Shown here: positions 25,902 to 34,528 of the stretch, one piece after another
Position numbering within the stretch: the first letter of the stretch is position 1
Layout of the letters: every line of letters starts with the position of its first letter
Source of the DNA: JAENZQ01 sp964553505
Lineage (GTDB): Bacteria > Bacillota > Clostridia > Peptostreptococcales > JAAYPU01
Length of the DNA stretch: 64,000 nucleotides
Direction of reading: 5' to 3'
Assembly (NCBI GenBank): GCA_964553505.1
Contig: CAZKKX010000001.1
Coordinates: 1 to 64,000 of the forward strand
Position numbers and translations under genes: made by a program
Notes under the pieces: generated by a model
What the model was told of the DNA's origin: nothing
What the model saw: the letters and a program-made list of their open reading frames with translations, nothing else
The model's database searches: none

Positions 25902-26753
25902 TTATGGTTTTTTATCCTGACATGGAATTCCAACCTGACAAAGACCGCAGCCCAGAATATAATCTCTTTTATCGATATCAAGCGGCAAGTATTTTTTTGC
26001 AAATAGCTCTTCATAATCTGCACAAATATCCTTATCATGTCCCTCTAATGAAATGGCATTGAAAGGACAACGTTTGATGCAAGCTTGACAGCTTCCGTTC
26101 TTATAATACAGGCACCACTCATTATGGGACGTATAAGACCTTTCGGTTGGTGTAAGCGGTGCTTCAATGATCAAAGATGTAATTCGTATAGCTTTACCCT
26201 TTTCTGTAATAAGACCGTCGGAAAGTCCGAAAGTCCCCAACCCAGCCAAATGAGCGACATGACGATGGGACCATCTGGAAGCAATCCCCTGTTTTTCTGA
26301 TCTTACAGTACTGAATTCCGGCTGCAGATCAATAGATACACTCCGTACGCCCATATCTTCCAACTTTTTAACCAGTTTGACGCTGAATTCTTCCATCAGC
26401 GGTTCCCATTCTCCTCTTGTTACAATCCATTCTCTTGACGGGCATTTTGTTTCTTTAAGCTGCTTTTGTTTTGTGACATCTGTTTGTGGAAACACCATAG
26501 AAACAACCTTTAATTTTTGTACTGAAACATTTTCAGAGTACTTTAATCTAAAGGCCTCCTCCGGATTCCAATGAAATTCTCCTATATGTTCTTTTAAGAA
26601 ATCAAAATATGGGTCATCTCCGGCTGCTATGCCAATAAGAGGTTTTTCCCACATTTTTTCATCCGACCTTCCTAATGTTTTAAAATTATTCTTTTCCAAT
26701 GAATCATAAACATCATAAATAATTTGCTCTATATCCTGATTGGTTTTATACAT
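25902..26753 (-). CDS. QueG-like 4Fe-4S epoxyqueuosine reductase-related protein
   Basis: A 283-residue protein resembling epoxyqueuosine reductase and related corrinoid/ferredoxin-type reductases. The central region has HVAHLAGLGTFGLSDGLIT, typical of the family, followed by a ferredoxin cluster CQACIKRCPFNAI and a second, incomplete-looking cysteine group CGLCQVGIPC near the C-terminus. True QueG usually has two full 2[4Fe-4S] motifs and HEAT repeats, which are absent here, so the substrate is uncertain. ATG at 26753 lies 9 bases after GGAGG; a TTG at 26756 is also possible. Single-gene transcript. Confidence 0.75.
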   Translation of the reverse strand: MYKTNQDIEQIIYDVYDSLEKNNFKTLGRSDEKMWEKPLIGIAAGDDPYFDFLKEHIGEFHWNPEEAFRLKYSENVSVQKLKVVSMVFPQTDVTKQKQLKETKCPSREWIVTRGEWEPLMEEFSVKLVKKLEDMGVRSVSIDLQPEFSTVRSEKQGIASRWSHRHVAHLAGLGTFGLSDGLITEKGKAIRITSLIIEAPLTPTERSYTSHNEWCLYYKNGSCQACIKRCPFNAISLEGHDKDICADYEELFAKKYLPLDIDKRDYILGCGLCQVGIPCQDKKP

Positions 26754-27100
26754 CAAATTAATCCTCCTTATACCATTCTACTGTTAAAGAATTACGATCT
26801 ATAATACTAATACTCTATCCTTTTATAAACTACAATAACAGGAAGTCTATCAATTCATTTTCTTTATGCTCATCCGTTAAATTGATTGGTCACTTACAAT
26901 TATAGGTAAACATTATTCTTATCTTTATTTTATTATTATTAATATAATTTTTAAAGAAAAATTATATTAATTCTTTTATTTATCTATATATTGCGAAGTA
27001 ACTTTTTGCCATTTTACCTCACCCTTAAATCCTAATCAATTTTTTTTCATTAATCTCTTATTTATTTTATCGTATATATATTTCATACATATACAAATAA
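26754..27100. other. Intergenic stretch without recognisable features
   Basis: AT-rich sequence between the QueG-like gene and the tRNA terminator. I see no convincing reading frame, promoter or RNA structure here beyond generic TATAAT-like words. Confidence 0.5.
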
Positions 27101-27133
27101 CAAAGCCAAGCTTCATATTGAAACTTGGCTTTG
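27101..27133 (-). terminator. Terminator of the tRNA-Lys gene
   Basis: CAAAGCCAAG (27101-27110) pairs with CTTGGCTTTG (27124-27133); inner TTCA/TGAA extends the stem. It lies directly after the tRNA CCA end on the minus strand. Confidence 0.8.
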
Positions 27134-27136
27134 TTT

Positions 27137-27212
27137 TGGTACCCCATATGCGGCTCGAACGCATGACACCCTGATTAAGAGTCAGGTGCTCTTCCAGCTG
27201 AGCTAATGGGGC
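27137..27212 (-). tRNA. tRNA-Lys (anticodon CTT)
   Basis: A 76-base cloverleaf on the minus strand. The acceptor GCCCCAT pairs with ATGGGGT, with discriminator A and encoded CCA. The D arm (TAGCTCAGCTGGAAGAGCA), anticodon stem CCTGA/TCAGG with loop CTCTTAA (anticodon CTT) and T arm with GTTCGAG are all present. It is a solitary tRNA with its own promoter and terminator. Confidence 0.96.
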
Positions 27213-27232
27213 TTGTTTTCAGCCTAATAAGT

Positions 27233-27261
27233 ATTATAACAATGATGCCTTATTTTTTCAA
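27233..27261 (-). promoter_or_regulatory. Promoter of tRNA-Lys
   Basis: On the minus strand TTGAAA (27261-27256), a 17-base spacer and TATAAT (27238-27233), 21 bases before the mature tRNA 5' end. Confidence 0.8.
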
Positions 27262-27322
27262 TAATAAATTTTTGTAAAAAATCATGTGTTGTGTTTTTAT
27301 TCCTTATTTGTAAGTCATGTTA

Positions 27323-27997
27323 TTATACCATCATCCATTTTTCTCTCATAATCATTTGGATGATAAAGAGCTCTCCCTTTATTTTCAGGGGAATATCCTT
27401 TGATATCTTTTCAATACAGCAGGTATACTTAACCGGTACTTTGAGATAATTGCTCAGTTCCGTAGCAAGGCAATCACCCTTCATAATATCTTCTACTGAT
27501 GTATTTTGCAACATATGTGTATTATTTATTAAACCGGTTACTTTTACTCCCATTTCTGTTTCAATGCTTTGAAGGTAAACCAGTGTTTTTTTTAAGGTAT
27601 CGGTTTCCGGTCTGTTGGCATTCACAACAAAAAACAAGTCATAGGCATCTTTGGTAAAAAATTTCTTATACCGTGCCAGCGCTCTTGTTCCTACGGCATC
27701 ACCTCCAACATCCAAAATAACCTGCCGATCCGGATTTTGTAATGGTGCATTTATGTTGGCCGAAAGAGACGGCAGCTCTGCTGTAATATCCTTTCCAAAA
27801 CTGTTACTTATTAATTCTATTCCGTGGGATTTTAGCAAATTCTTCTTTTCCCTGGTTCGAAAATATGGATTTACGATATCTAAATCGATAATCGAAACTT
27901 TATCGCTTTCTTCACTAAGTTTTAAAGCATAATTAACAGCAAATTCTGTCTTCCCGCTTCCGTAATGTCCTACAATAATTCTTATTCTTTTATCCAT
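27323..27997 (-). CDS. P-loop ATPase, MinD/CobQ-like
   Basis: A 224-residue nucleotide-binding protein with Walker A GHYGSGKTE (residues 9-17), a switch/second motif IIDLDIVNPYFR and VILDVGGDAVG, and a NANRPETD region typical of SIMIBI-class ATPases. It is not a chromosome ParA; related genes are annotated only as ATP-binding proteins and the substrate is unknown. ATG at 27997 follows AGAGGAG. It is transcribed alone, upstream of the tRNA promoter region. Confidence 0.75.
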   Translation of the reverse strand: MDKRIRIIVGHYGSGKTEFAVNYALKLSEESDKVSIIDLDIVNPYFRTREKKNLLKSHGIELISNSFGKDITAELPSLSANINAPLQNPDRQVILDVGGDAVGTRALARYKKFFTKDAYDLFFVVNANRPETDTLKKTLVYLQSIETEMGVKVTGLINNTHMLQNTSVEDIMKGDCLATELSNYLKVPVKYTCCIEKISKDIPLKIKGELFIIQMIMREKWMMV

Positions 27998-28093
27998 ATA
28001 TTAACTCCTCTAAAAAAAATTTTTCTAAAAATACAAAATACATTTATATTTTAACTTAAAATAGAAACAATAATCAATAAGGAGGGATAAAGT

Positions 28094-28270
28094 ATGCGAA
28101 ACAACCAAAATGAGAGTCAAAACAGAAATCAACAAAACAACAGAAATTCAAATGAAAATTCTGGTAACAATTCGAGAAATACCAGAAATAATCAGATGAA
28201 TAACTCTAAAAATGAATCTCAAAATAACAGATCCCAAAGAAACAACTGCCAAGATGAATTAGACTTCTAA
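28094..28270 (+). CDS. Asparagine/glutamine-rich small protein (58 aa)
   Basis: A short hydrophilic protein with 22 Asn and 8 Gln in 58 residues, one Cys near the end and an acidic terminus (QDELDF). AAGGAGGG seven bases before ATG and a terminator just downstream indicate a real gene. No family is recognised. Low-complexity proteins like this are often spore-associated in Firmicutes, which is only a guess here. Confidence 0.65.
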   Translation: MRNNQNESQNRNQQNNRNSNENSGNNSRNTRNNQMNNSKNESQNNRSQRNNCQDELDF

Positions 28271-28292
28271 AGTAAAACTTTTAAGGCAGGGC

Positions 28293-28325
28293 AGAGAAAT
28301 AGTCTTATAAAAAGGCTATTTCTCT
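28293..28325 (+). terminator. Terminator after the Asn/Gln-rich gene
   Basis: AGAGAAATAG / CTATTTCTCT (10-bp perfect stem, 13-base loop) followed by TTTTAT. Confidence 0.8.
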
Positions 28326-28424
28326 TTTATCCCCTCCTGTTCCTTATTGACCTCTCTTCCATAATCCCTTATAGTTATAGATGTATGTAAATCACAGATA
28401 TACGATATGGTAAGAGGTGAATTC

Positions 28425-28745
28425 ATGAGAATCAGAAAAGATATCTTTGAAAATGAAGAAAATCAAATTGTCTTAACAGCTAAAATATCAGATGCTTTGG
28501 CACATCCCCTTCGAATAAAAATTTTAAAATTCATTCTAATAAGTAATTCGCAAAGAACACCTGTCCATAATAAAGATCTGGTGGAATTTTTTGATTATTC
28601 TCAATCAACAATTTCTCAACATGTGAAGAAATTGATACTTGCAGATATTCTGCATGTTAAAAGGAAAGATAATTTTTCCGAATATTATGTAAATATCGGC
28701 ATTATGGGTAAATATATGGATATGTTAAAAAAATTGGAGTTATAG
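28425..28745 (+). CDS. ArsR-type winged-helix transcriptional regulator
   Basis: A 106-residue single-domain regulator. KISDALAHPLRIKILKFIL is the ArsR dimerisation helix start, and NKDLVEFFDYSQSTISQHVKKLILADIL is the recognition helix-turn-helix, followed by a beta wing (VKRKDNFSEYYVN). No ArsR-type cysteine metal site (ELCVCDL) is present, so it is not an obvious metal sensor. ATG at 28425 lies seven bases after GAGG; an earlier in-frame ATG lacks a ribosome site. The target is unknown. Confidence 0.85.
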   Translation: MRIRKDIFENEENQIVLTAKISDALAHPLRIKILKFILISNSQRTPVHNKDLVEFFDYSQSTISQHVKKLILADILHVKRKDNFSEYYVNIGIMGKYMDMLKKLEL

Positions 28746-28851
28746 AGACAGGCTAATTTTTGACCTCCGATAAATCTATTATCACACTCATAAATTATTT
28801 GCGTATATTAATAATGAAAATAGTTTTATTAAAATATTGGAGGGTTATTTA

Positions 28852-29145
28852 ATGGATAATTACCAAAATACACCAAAAGCACCGATTACACAACCTATTG
28901 AAAAAGCTCCCGAAGTTGGCGGAATTTATGATATGATGCCGCAAATGCCAATGTACGGCATGCAGCCGATGTGCTGTATCCCGGTATATTGTATGCCTAT
29001 GACCGGCATGCAACCTATGTTATCGCCTTCAATGATGGAACCAAATATACCGTATCAACCGCCAATGTATGGTGGCGCTCAGGATCCTAACATGTATGGC
29101 ACCCCAGGAATGTACGGTGCACCAGGAATGCCGGGCATGTATTAA
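28852..29145 (+). CDS. Met/Pro/Gly/Tyr-rich low-complexity protein (97 aa)
   Basis: 18 of 97 residues are methionine, in motifs such as MYGMQPM, TGMQPM, NMYGTPGMYGAPGMPGMY, with a CC pair and another Cys in the middle. This composition is reminiscent of spore coat proteins but no family is certain. ATG at 28852 lies seven bases after GGAGGG. A terminator follows 24 bases after the stop. Confidence 0.7.
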   Translation: MDNYQNTPKAPITQPIEKAPEVGGIYDMMPQMPMYGMQPMCCIPVYCMPMTGMQPMLSPSMMEPNIPYQPPMYGGAQDPNMYGTPGMYGAPGMPGMY

Positions 29146-29169
29146 ATATTAATACTCAAGCTGGGAATA

Positions 29170-29196
29170 AAGAGCAGAATTAAAATTTCTGCTCTT
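29170..29196. terminator. Terminator after the Met-rich gene
   Basis: AAGAGCAGAA / TTCTGCTCTT stem (10 bp, 7-base loop) followed by TTTAT; lies between convergent small genes. Confidence 0.8.
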
Positions 29197-29227
29197 TTTA
29201 TATTCTTACATTATAATGTTTATAGAT

Positions 29228-29476
29228 TTATGAATCTCTCTTCATTTGTTCCATTACTTGAGATAAAATATTTTCTTTTTCATAATTAGAAAGACGAATA
29301 TTCTGATCTGTAATAACAGTATCTAACACTTGAATAACCTTAGGCAAAAGTTGTTGTTTAATAGCATTGGTGTTTTTTTCAACCTTTTTTTGGTCTCTTC
29401 TTTTTTCTGAAGTCGAACTAAAATTGGCGTATTCTATGTTCTCATTTTGTGATAAGTTTTTGTTTGGCTGTGCCAT
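29228..29476 (-). CDS. Hypothetical protein, 82 aa
   Basis: A hydrophilic protein with a polar N-terminal half and a helical C-terminal half (QQLLPKVIQVLDTVITDQN). Not recognised. ATG at 29476 has GGAG seven bases upstream and is preferred to GTG at 29509. Convergent with the Met-rich gene. Confidence 0.55.
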   Translation of the reverse strand: MAQPNKNLSQNENIEYANFSSTSEKRRDQKKVEKNTNAIKQQLLPKVIQVLDTVITDQNIRLSNYEKENILSQVMEQMKRDS

Positions 29477-29903
29477 ATTTTTGCTCCGCCTTCCTAATAT
29501 TTTCAACACTTCTTTTGAATTTCAAATCTATTCTAATATACTTTTGTATAGTATTTTGCATAAATCAGTTGTCGACTCCTGAGTATTATGCTACATTCTT
29601 ACTTTATTTTTTAACATTTTCATTATATTTATTATTTTTTTTATATTTTTCTACAAAAATTTTTGAAATGTTTTGTAGATTTACCTCAATTCATATTTCA
29701 TTTATTTGTTTTCAATAATAAAAAAATGTGTAAATACTTAACACCTCTGTGTTAACATTTACACTTTCTAAAAAATAAATGACATGATATAAGTTTAACT
29801 CACTTATGCTATGCTTCAGAAATATCTATTATGTAATTTATAATTAAAATAATTTTTCTTACATTAAAAGAGAGCTATCTTTCTTTTCTCCCCTCATTAT
29901 ATC
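29477..29903. other. AT-rich intergenic region containing the cheCD terminator
   Basis: Apart from the hairpin at 29728-29764 I see no reading frame with a credible ribosome site and no RNA gene. Confidence 0.5.
29728..29764 (-). terminator. Terminator of the cheC-cheD operon
   Basis: GTGTAAAT..TTAACAC (29728-29744) pairs with GTGTTAA..ATTTACAC (29749-29764) around a CTCT loop with a small internal asymmetry. On the minus strand it is followed by ATTTTTTTATT. It lies 140 bases past the cheD stop. Confidence 0.7.
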
Positions 29904-30389
29904 TCATATCTCTTTTATTCCATGTGCAATGGCTTTTACTTTTAACGTCCCTGTCTCCGGCGAAAGTTCAACAGTCCTCCCATAATTTAAACCTGTATCT
30001 TCTGCAATGATTCTAATGTTTAAATTTTTAAGCACTTGTTTTGCTGCTATTACATTACGCTTACCTATATTAAAGGCTTCATTTCCTTCCTGCAAAGCGA
30101 ACATTTGTGCACCTCCCGCCAGCTTCGCAACTAATCGTCCTTTTTCCGCACCTGCTTTTTCCATTCGTTTTATTAACTCTAAGGTTGCCGTATCTGCAAA
30201 TTTAGCTAAATTGCTTTTATCTTTAACCTCCGTGCTGAGAGGCAACATCACATGTGCGAGACCTGCAACTTTAGTCTTACTGTCATATAAACATATTCCC
30301 ACACATGATCCAAGGGCATATGTAACTAAAACATCCGGTGGATAAGCGATGTTTAAATCAGAAATACCTATGATGATGGTTTTGCTCAT
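29904..30389 (-). CDS. cheD: Chemoreceptor glutamine deamidase CheD
   Basis: A 161-residue CheD. Catalytic Cys29 (ALGSCVGI) and His46 (GLAHVMLP), plus KLAGGAQMF and the IRIIAEDTGLNYGRT block, are conserved. It deamidates glutamines on chemoreceptors and partners with CheC. ATG at 30389 follows TAGGAGT and overlaps the cheC stop by four bases. The receptor at 6.9 kb is a possible substrate. Confidence 0.95.
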   Translation of the reverse strand: MSKTIIIGISDLNIAYPPDVLVTYALGSCVGICLYDSKTKVAGLAHVMLPLSTEVKDKSNLAKFADTATLELIKRMEKAGAEKGRLVAKLAGGAQMFALQEGNEAFNIGKRNVIAAKQVLKNLNIRIIAEDTGLNYGRTVELSPETGTLKVKAIAHGIKEI

Positions 30390-31009
30390 AATTCTACTCC
30401 TAAAATTTTCAAAATTTTATGAAGAGAATCTATTTCCGGGATTAAAATCAAATAACTATTAACATTTTCTCCATCACCACCAATAAACTCTTCTTCAATG
30501 AATAAAACCTTTTCTCCAATTTTGCCAAATTGTATCGCCGGAACACTCAAAATAGCTCCTGCCATATCTATTGCAATACCAGGAACAGAAATGCCTATTT
30601 CAAAATTTGTAAGACTTGAAATGGCATTTACATAAGATCCCGCCATAATATTTCCTATTTCTTTCAGTGCAGATAAATCCATTTCTTCAAAATCACTAAA
30701 GCTTTCTAATTCTCTTCCCATCAGTTGATTCACAGCCAAATGAGCAAATTCCTGCTTAAGAATAAACATCATCATGCCTTCTATATCTTTAGATAAGGTG
30801 AAAAGAATACCAACAACCTGATTCTCCGGTCCCCCAAGAATGTTAGCAATTTCCTGTATTCCTATTATTTTTACCTGCGGGACAGACATAGCAACTTTTT
30901 TTGATAACATCATGGAAAGTGTTGTCGCAGCATTTCCTGCTCCAATATTTCCTATTTCTTTTAAAACATCGATTTGGAGGTCGTTTAAATTATCATAATT
31001 TTCAGTCAT
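30386..31009 (-). CDS. cheC: CheY-P phosphatase CheC
   Basis: A 207-residue CheC with both phosphatase signatures (LKEIGNIGAGNA near residue 14 and LKEIGNIMAGSY near 110, each with the E-x2-N pair). It dephosphorylates CheY-P and binds CheD for adaptation. ATG at 31009 follows AAGGAGAG. It forms a two-gene operon with cheD, away from any flagellar cluster. Confidence 0.93.
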   Translation of the reverse strand: MTENYDNLNDLQIDVLKEIGNIGAGNAATTLSMMLSKKVAMSVPQVKIIGIQEIANILGGPENQVVGILFTLSKDIEGMMMFILKQEFAHLAVNQLMGRELESFSDFEEMDLSALKEIGNIMAGSYVNAISSLTNFEIGISVPGIAIDMAGAILSVPAIQFGKIGEKVLFIEEEFIGGDGENVNSYLILIPEIDSLHKILKILGVEL

Positions 31010-31380
31010 ATTCTCTCCTTCTCAACTTTCTAAATTTAATTTATATTTTACCATTAGTTACCTTTCATTTCAAATAAATATATGCCTTGAAAAAATGCGC
31101 TAATATATTTATCAATTTATTTCTTGCGTTTATTTTGTCCCATATCAAGAAAATATGGCTATGTTAATCTTCATATCCATTTTAGCTGATTTTTCTTCAT
31201 ATAGCCAAAAATAGAGGGTCGTTTTTTGGCTTCATATAATTGTTTTTTACAAATTTATTTTGTTTCTTACGATGCCTCGTTGTATTAATAATAAAATATA
31301 GATTTAGTAACGATACGTAATTATTTTAATAACATCAATATAAATACATGCATATAAAATTATTTTATGATTATGATGCA
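31010..31380. other. Intergenic region upstream of cheC
   Basis: AT-rich; contains three copies of CTTCATAT in about 70 bases (31169-31240) and partial complementarity between TATGGCTAT and ATAGCCA. No gene is seen. A regulatory role is possible but not demonstrated. Confidence 0.35.
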
Positions 31381-32271
31381 TTACTTAGTATTTTTTACTA
31401 CTTTATTTTTTGTAAAATGCTTTTTTAAATTCAACTCCGTAACGATAATACCGGCTAACATAAATAAACATCCTATATATCCTTTCAGAGAGAGGATTTC
31501 ATTCAGGAATAAGAGACCAAATATTGCTGCAAAGACTGGTTCTAAAGAAAAAATCAATCCAACATGTGTTGGTGATGTATATTGTTGAGCAATTGACTGA
31601 ATAATAAAGGCCGCTGCCGTGCAAAATATGCTCAGAAAAATGACAAAGATTTGTGTTTGAAGAGTTGACGGCAACTTAGGTGTTTCAAAAATACAGGTAA
31701 ACATAGTACTGAAAAGTGCCACAAATCCAAGTTGTAGTACACCAAGGGTAATAGAATCTACTTCTTTGGTTGCCTTCCCCATAAAAATCAAGTGAAATGC
31801 ACATGATACGGCACAAAGAAAAGAAAAAACATCTCCGGAATTAATTATAAGCCTCTCATTAATAGTCAGTAATGATATTCCGATCAATGCAAACCCAACC
31901 CCTGCAACTGCCTTTCTTTCCGGTTTAAGCTTGAAAATAACTGCTGAAAAAATCGGAACTAGAACAACCGCGAGGCTTGTAATAAATGCTGCATTTGTTG
32001 TTGTCGTATAAACCACTGAAAAAGTAAAACAAACATACGCTGAAAACAACAACATTGCAAGAAGAAACGCATTTTTTATTGTCTTTAAGTTACTCTCCCT
32101 AATTTTCTTATAAAAAACCAAACCGGATAATAAGAATGCCATTGTAAATCTTAATGCTATTAAGTTAAATTCCTGTACATTCTCTAATGCAACTTTTGTA
32201 AAATAATAAGATACACCCCAAGAAAGGGTAACAAAAATCAACATTAAATCCCCTTGTAGTTGCTTATTCAC
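31381..32271 (-). CDS. EamA/DMT family permease
   Basis: A 296-residue drug/metabolite transporter with ten membrane helices in two EamA repeats (first repeat ending near SLLTINERL, second starting near SGDVFSFLCAVS). Substrate unknown; relatives export amino acids or metabolites. GTG start at 32271 with AGGAG 9 bases upstream; 12 bases after the MFS gene, so probably cotranscribed. Confidence 0.85.
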   Translation of the reverse strand: MNKQLQGDLMLIFVTLSWGVSYYFTKVALENVQEFNLIALRFTMAFLLSGLVFYKKIRESNLKTIKNAFLLAMLLFSAYVCFTFSVVYTTTTNAAFITSLAVVLVPIFSAVIFKLKPERKAVAGVGFALIGISLLTINERLIINSGDVFSFLCAVSCAFHLIFMGKATKEVDSITLGVLQLGFVALFSTMFTCIFETPKLPSTLQTQIFVIFLSIFCTAAAFIIQSIAQQYTSPTHVGLIFSLEPVFAAIFGLLFLNEILSLKGYIGCLFMLAGIIVTELNLKKHFTKNKVVKNTK

Positions 32272-32283
32272 TTTTATATTCTC

Positions 32284-33477
32284 CTAAGTCATCTTTTTTT
32301 GATTTTTACTACTCATATGTATAATTAATATATTAATACTTATTAAAACAGGAATAATAATCAAAATGCTCCTTATGCTGAAATTGACAGAAATATATGT
32401 ACCCATGATGGGAGAAATCATCCATCCCAAACTGCTTACAAATCCTTGAACCCCAAACAAAGCACCTCTTTGATTGGGGTGTGTATGAAGCGCAGCCATA
32501 GACGTTATAATCGGTTCGATTCCTCCAATGAAGAAAAACATTAAGCCATACAAAGCTAAAAATAGATATAGTGAATCAATAAAGACCAGTGTAGCTGAAA
32601 TCACAATACTGATAATCAACAGCTTTCTAATTAATATATATTTATCTGTTTTATCTCCAAGCTGGGAAATAGTAATACCTGCAACAGCTGTAGCCAAGCC
32701 GGTAATTCCGCTTATAATACCGGTAATACTGGCCGCCCCTACTATCGTACCTAACTTTTCTTGAACATAAAGAGGCACAAATGGCACAAAAATAGTTCTA
32801 ATAATCCTGGTAACAAACAAAGCTACAAGAAAATAAATAATAATAAGTGAAACAACGGACTTAAATTCTGGGCCATATCCTTTCTTCTCGTTCACTTTTC
32901 CGTATGTTGTCTTGTCTTCTTTCAAAAAAAACAATACAAGTAAAAAACCAAGGAACATAAGAACAGCACCGATTATAAAGCTAAAGCGGATTCCAAATAT
33001 TTCTGCTAAAATGCCTCCTAAAAAAGGACCTATCGAAAATCCTATAAAATTCGAAGAAGACATAAATCCCAGCGATTTTGACAGCTTATTCTCAGGTGTG
33101 TTTGCAGCTACAAAAGCATTAGATGCCGTCATAGTTCCTGTAAATAGTCCTTGTGCTCCTCTCAGTACAACAAGCTGCCAAACCTCTGAAGCAAACCCCA
33201 TTCCGCCAATAATAAAGGACGCTGCGAACATAGCTCTAAGTATCATAAGTTTTCTACCGTACCTGTCTGCTACAAAACCCCAGACCGGTGAAGCAATGGC
33301 CATGGTCACAGCAGGTGCCATGCTTAATATCCCTGTATATATTTTAATACTGTAATCGTCTGTCACACCCATGTCCTGAATATAAAAAGACATAAAAGGT
33401 ATCCCCAGACCAAAGCTTGATAAGGAAATTACCTGTGTAACCCAAAGTATATATAAATTAAATTTCCATCGTTCCAT
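32284..33477 (-). CDS. Major facilitator superfamily efflux-type transporter
   Basis: A 397-residue, 12-helix MFS protein. The loop motif GFVADRYGRKLMI between helices 2 and 3 is the conserved motif A, and SSNFIGFSIGPFLGG is the antiporter-type motif C, suggesting proton-driven efflux (MdtG-like). ATG at 33477 has no good ribosome site. Substrate unknown. Confidence 0.85.
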   Translation of the reverse strand: MERWKFNLYILWVTQVISLSSFGLGIPFMSFYIQDMGVTDDYSIKIYTGILSMAPAVTMAIASPVWGFVADRYGRKLMILRAMFAASFIIGGMGFASEVWQLVVLRGAQGLFTGTMTASNAFVAANTPENKLSKSLGFMSSSNFIGFSIGPFLGGILAEIFGIRFSFIIGAVLMFLGFLLVLFFLKEDKTTYGKVNEKKGYGPEFKSVVSLIIIYFLVALFVTRIIRTIFVPFVPLYVQEKLGTIVGAASITGIISGITGLATAVAGITISQLGDKTDKYILIRKLLIISIVISATLVFIDSLYLFLALYGLMFFFIGGIEPIITSMAALHTHPNQRGALFGVQGFVSSLGWMISPIMGTYISVNFSIRSILIIIPVLISINILIIHMSSKNQKKMT

Positions 33478-33580
33478 ATCTGCTACTTAAAATATTTCTA
33501 AATTTTTCCTCCATATATAATATTATCGTTTCATCTAAGAATTTATAATCCATTAATCAATATATCCTATTATATAAAAA

Positions 33581-33598
33581 GAAGCCTAAAGCGGCTTC
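33581..33598 (-). terminator. Terminator of the 28-residue peptide gene
   Basis: GAAGCC / GGCTTC stem with six-base loop followed on the minus strand by TTTTTAT, 54 bases after the small gene's stop. Confidence 0.65.
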
Positions 33599-33651
33599 CT
33601 AAAATTAATAAATTATGATATCACACAATCAATTATGTAATATTAAACAAA

Positions 33652-33738
33652 TTAATAATGGTATTGAAATCCCCGCGAATATCCTATAATAATAAATAGT
33701 AAAATAATGCCCAGTATGGCAATATCAATAATATTCAT
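33652..33738 (-). CDS. 28-residue single-helix membrane peptide
   Basis: ATAGGAGGACACA in front of ATG at 33738 gives a near-perfect ribosome site. The peptide begins MNIIDIAILGIILLFIII, one membrane helix, and ends with an aromatic/basic tail GYSRGFQYHY. A terminator follows. It is too short for family assignment; it may be a sporulation-type or regulatory membrane peptide. Confidence 0.6.
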   Translation of the reverse strand: MNIIDIAILGIILLFIIIGYSRGFQYHY

Positions 33739-33957
33739 TGTGTCCTCCTATTTTTTAATAATATCCAATATCTATTGCCTTTAATTTTTAAACATTTCAT
33801 AAAGACATTTGGAAGTCCACTAAAATCATTGTATCATATAATAAAAACTTGTCCAATTACCGTGATATTTTTACTCCCTATATATACTACGTGTCAAGTT
33901 GTCGCAGGAAAAATATATTCTATATATTATATCTTTAACGCTATAACCTTCTTGCTG

Positions 33958-34437
33958 TTACTTATGATAGGGTTCATTTTTTATAATTTTAAAGCTCCGA
34001 TAAATTTGTTCCATTAAAATAATTCTCATAAGCTGGTGTGGAAAAGTCATCTGAGAAAAAGAAAGAATAAAATCTGATCTTTTTAGAATTTCTTCTGATA
34101 ATCCCAAAGACCCGCCTATAATGAAAGCAATATTGCTTTTACCTTGTATACCTAAAACCTCTAACTTTTTGGCCAATTTTTCTGAAGAAAGCTGTTTCCC
34201 CGTGATTTCCAAAGCAATAACATACATATCTTCTTTTATGCATTTCAAAAGATTTTTCCCTTCTGCCTTTTTGACCATATCCTTTTCTGCTTCTGATAGA
34301 TTTTCCGGTGCTTTTTCTTCTTTTACCTCATAAATTGACAGATTGCAGTAATTATTTAACCTATTAATATATTCTTTAACACCATTCGACAAAAAACCCT
34401 TTTTTAATTTTCCAACACAATAAATAGATATATGCAT
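33958..34437 (-). CDS. rlmH: 23S rRNA (pseudouridine1915-N3)-methyltransferase
   Basis: A 159-residue SPOUT methyltransferase, the standard RlmH length. IAFIIGGSLGLSEE is the AdoMet knot, followed by SFSQMTFPHQLMRIILMEQIYRSFKI, diagnostic for RlmH, and a terminal tyrosine-histidine (PYHK). ATG at 34437 with AAGGA upstream is preferred over an earlier GTG/ATG. It follows htrA, as in many Firmicutes. Confidence 0.96.
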   Translation of the reverse strand: MHISIYCVGKLKKGFLSNGVKEYINRLNNYCNLSIYEVKEEKAPENLSEAEKDMVKKAEGKNLLKCIKEDMYVIALEITGKQLSSEKLAKKLEVLGIQGKSNIAFIIGGSLGLSEEILKRSDFILSFSQMTFPHQLMRIILMEQIYRSFKIIKNEPYHK

Positions 34438-34484
34438 AATCTTTTCCTTCACTATTTTATCTTTTAAGTAACTGGCTATTATTA

Positions 34485-34519
34485 AAAAACTTAGCAGGAA
34501 AAAACCCTGCTAAGTTTTT
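34485..34519 (-). terminator. Terminator after htrA
   Basis: AAAAACTTAGCAGG (34485-34498) pairs with CCTGCTAAGTTTTT (34506-34519), a 14-bp stem with T-run on the minus strand. Confidence 0.85.
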
Positions 34520-34528
34520 GAACGCATA

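Noticed and set aside
31169..31240. CTTCATAT triple repeat upstream of cheC
   Set aside because: Eight-base words recur by chance in AT-rich DNA and the spacing is irregular; not reported as a regulatory array.
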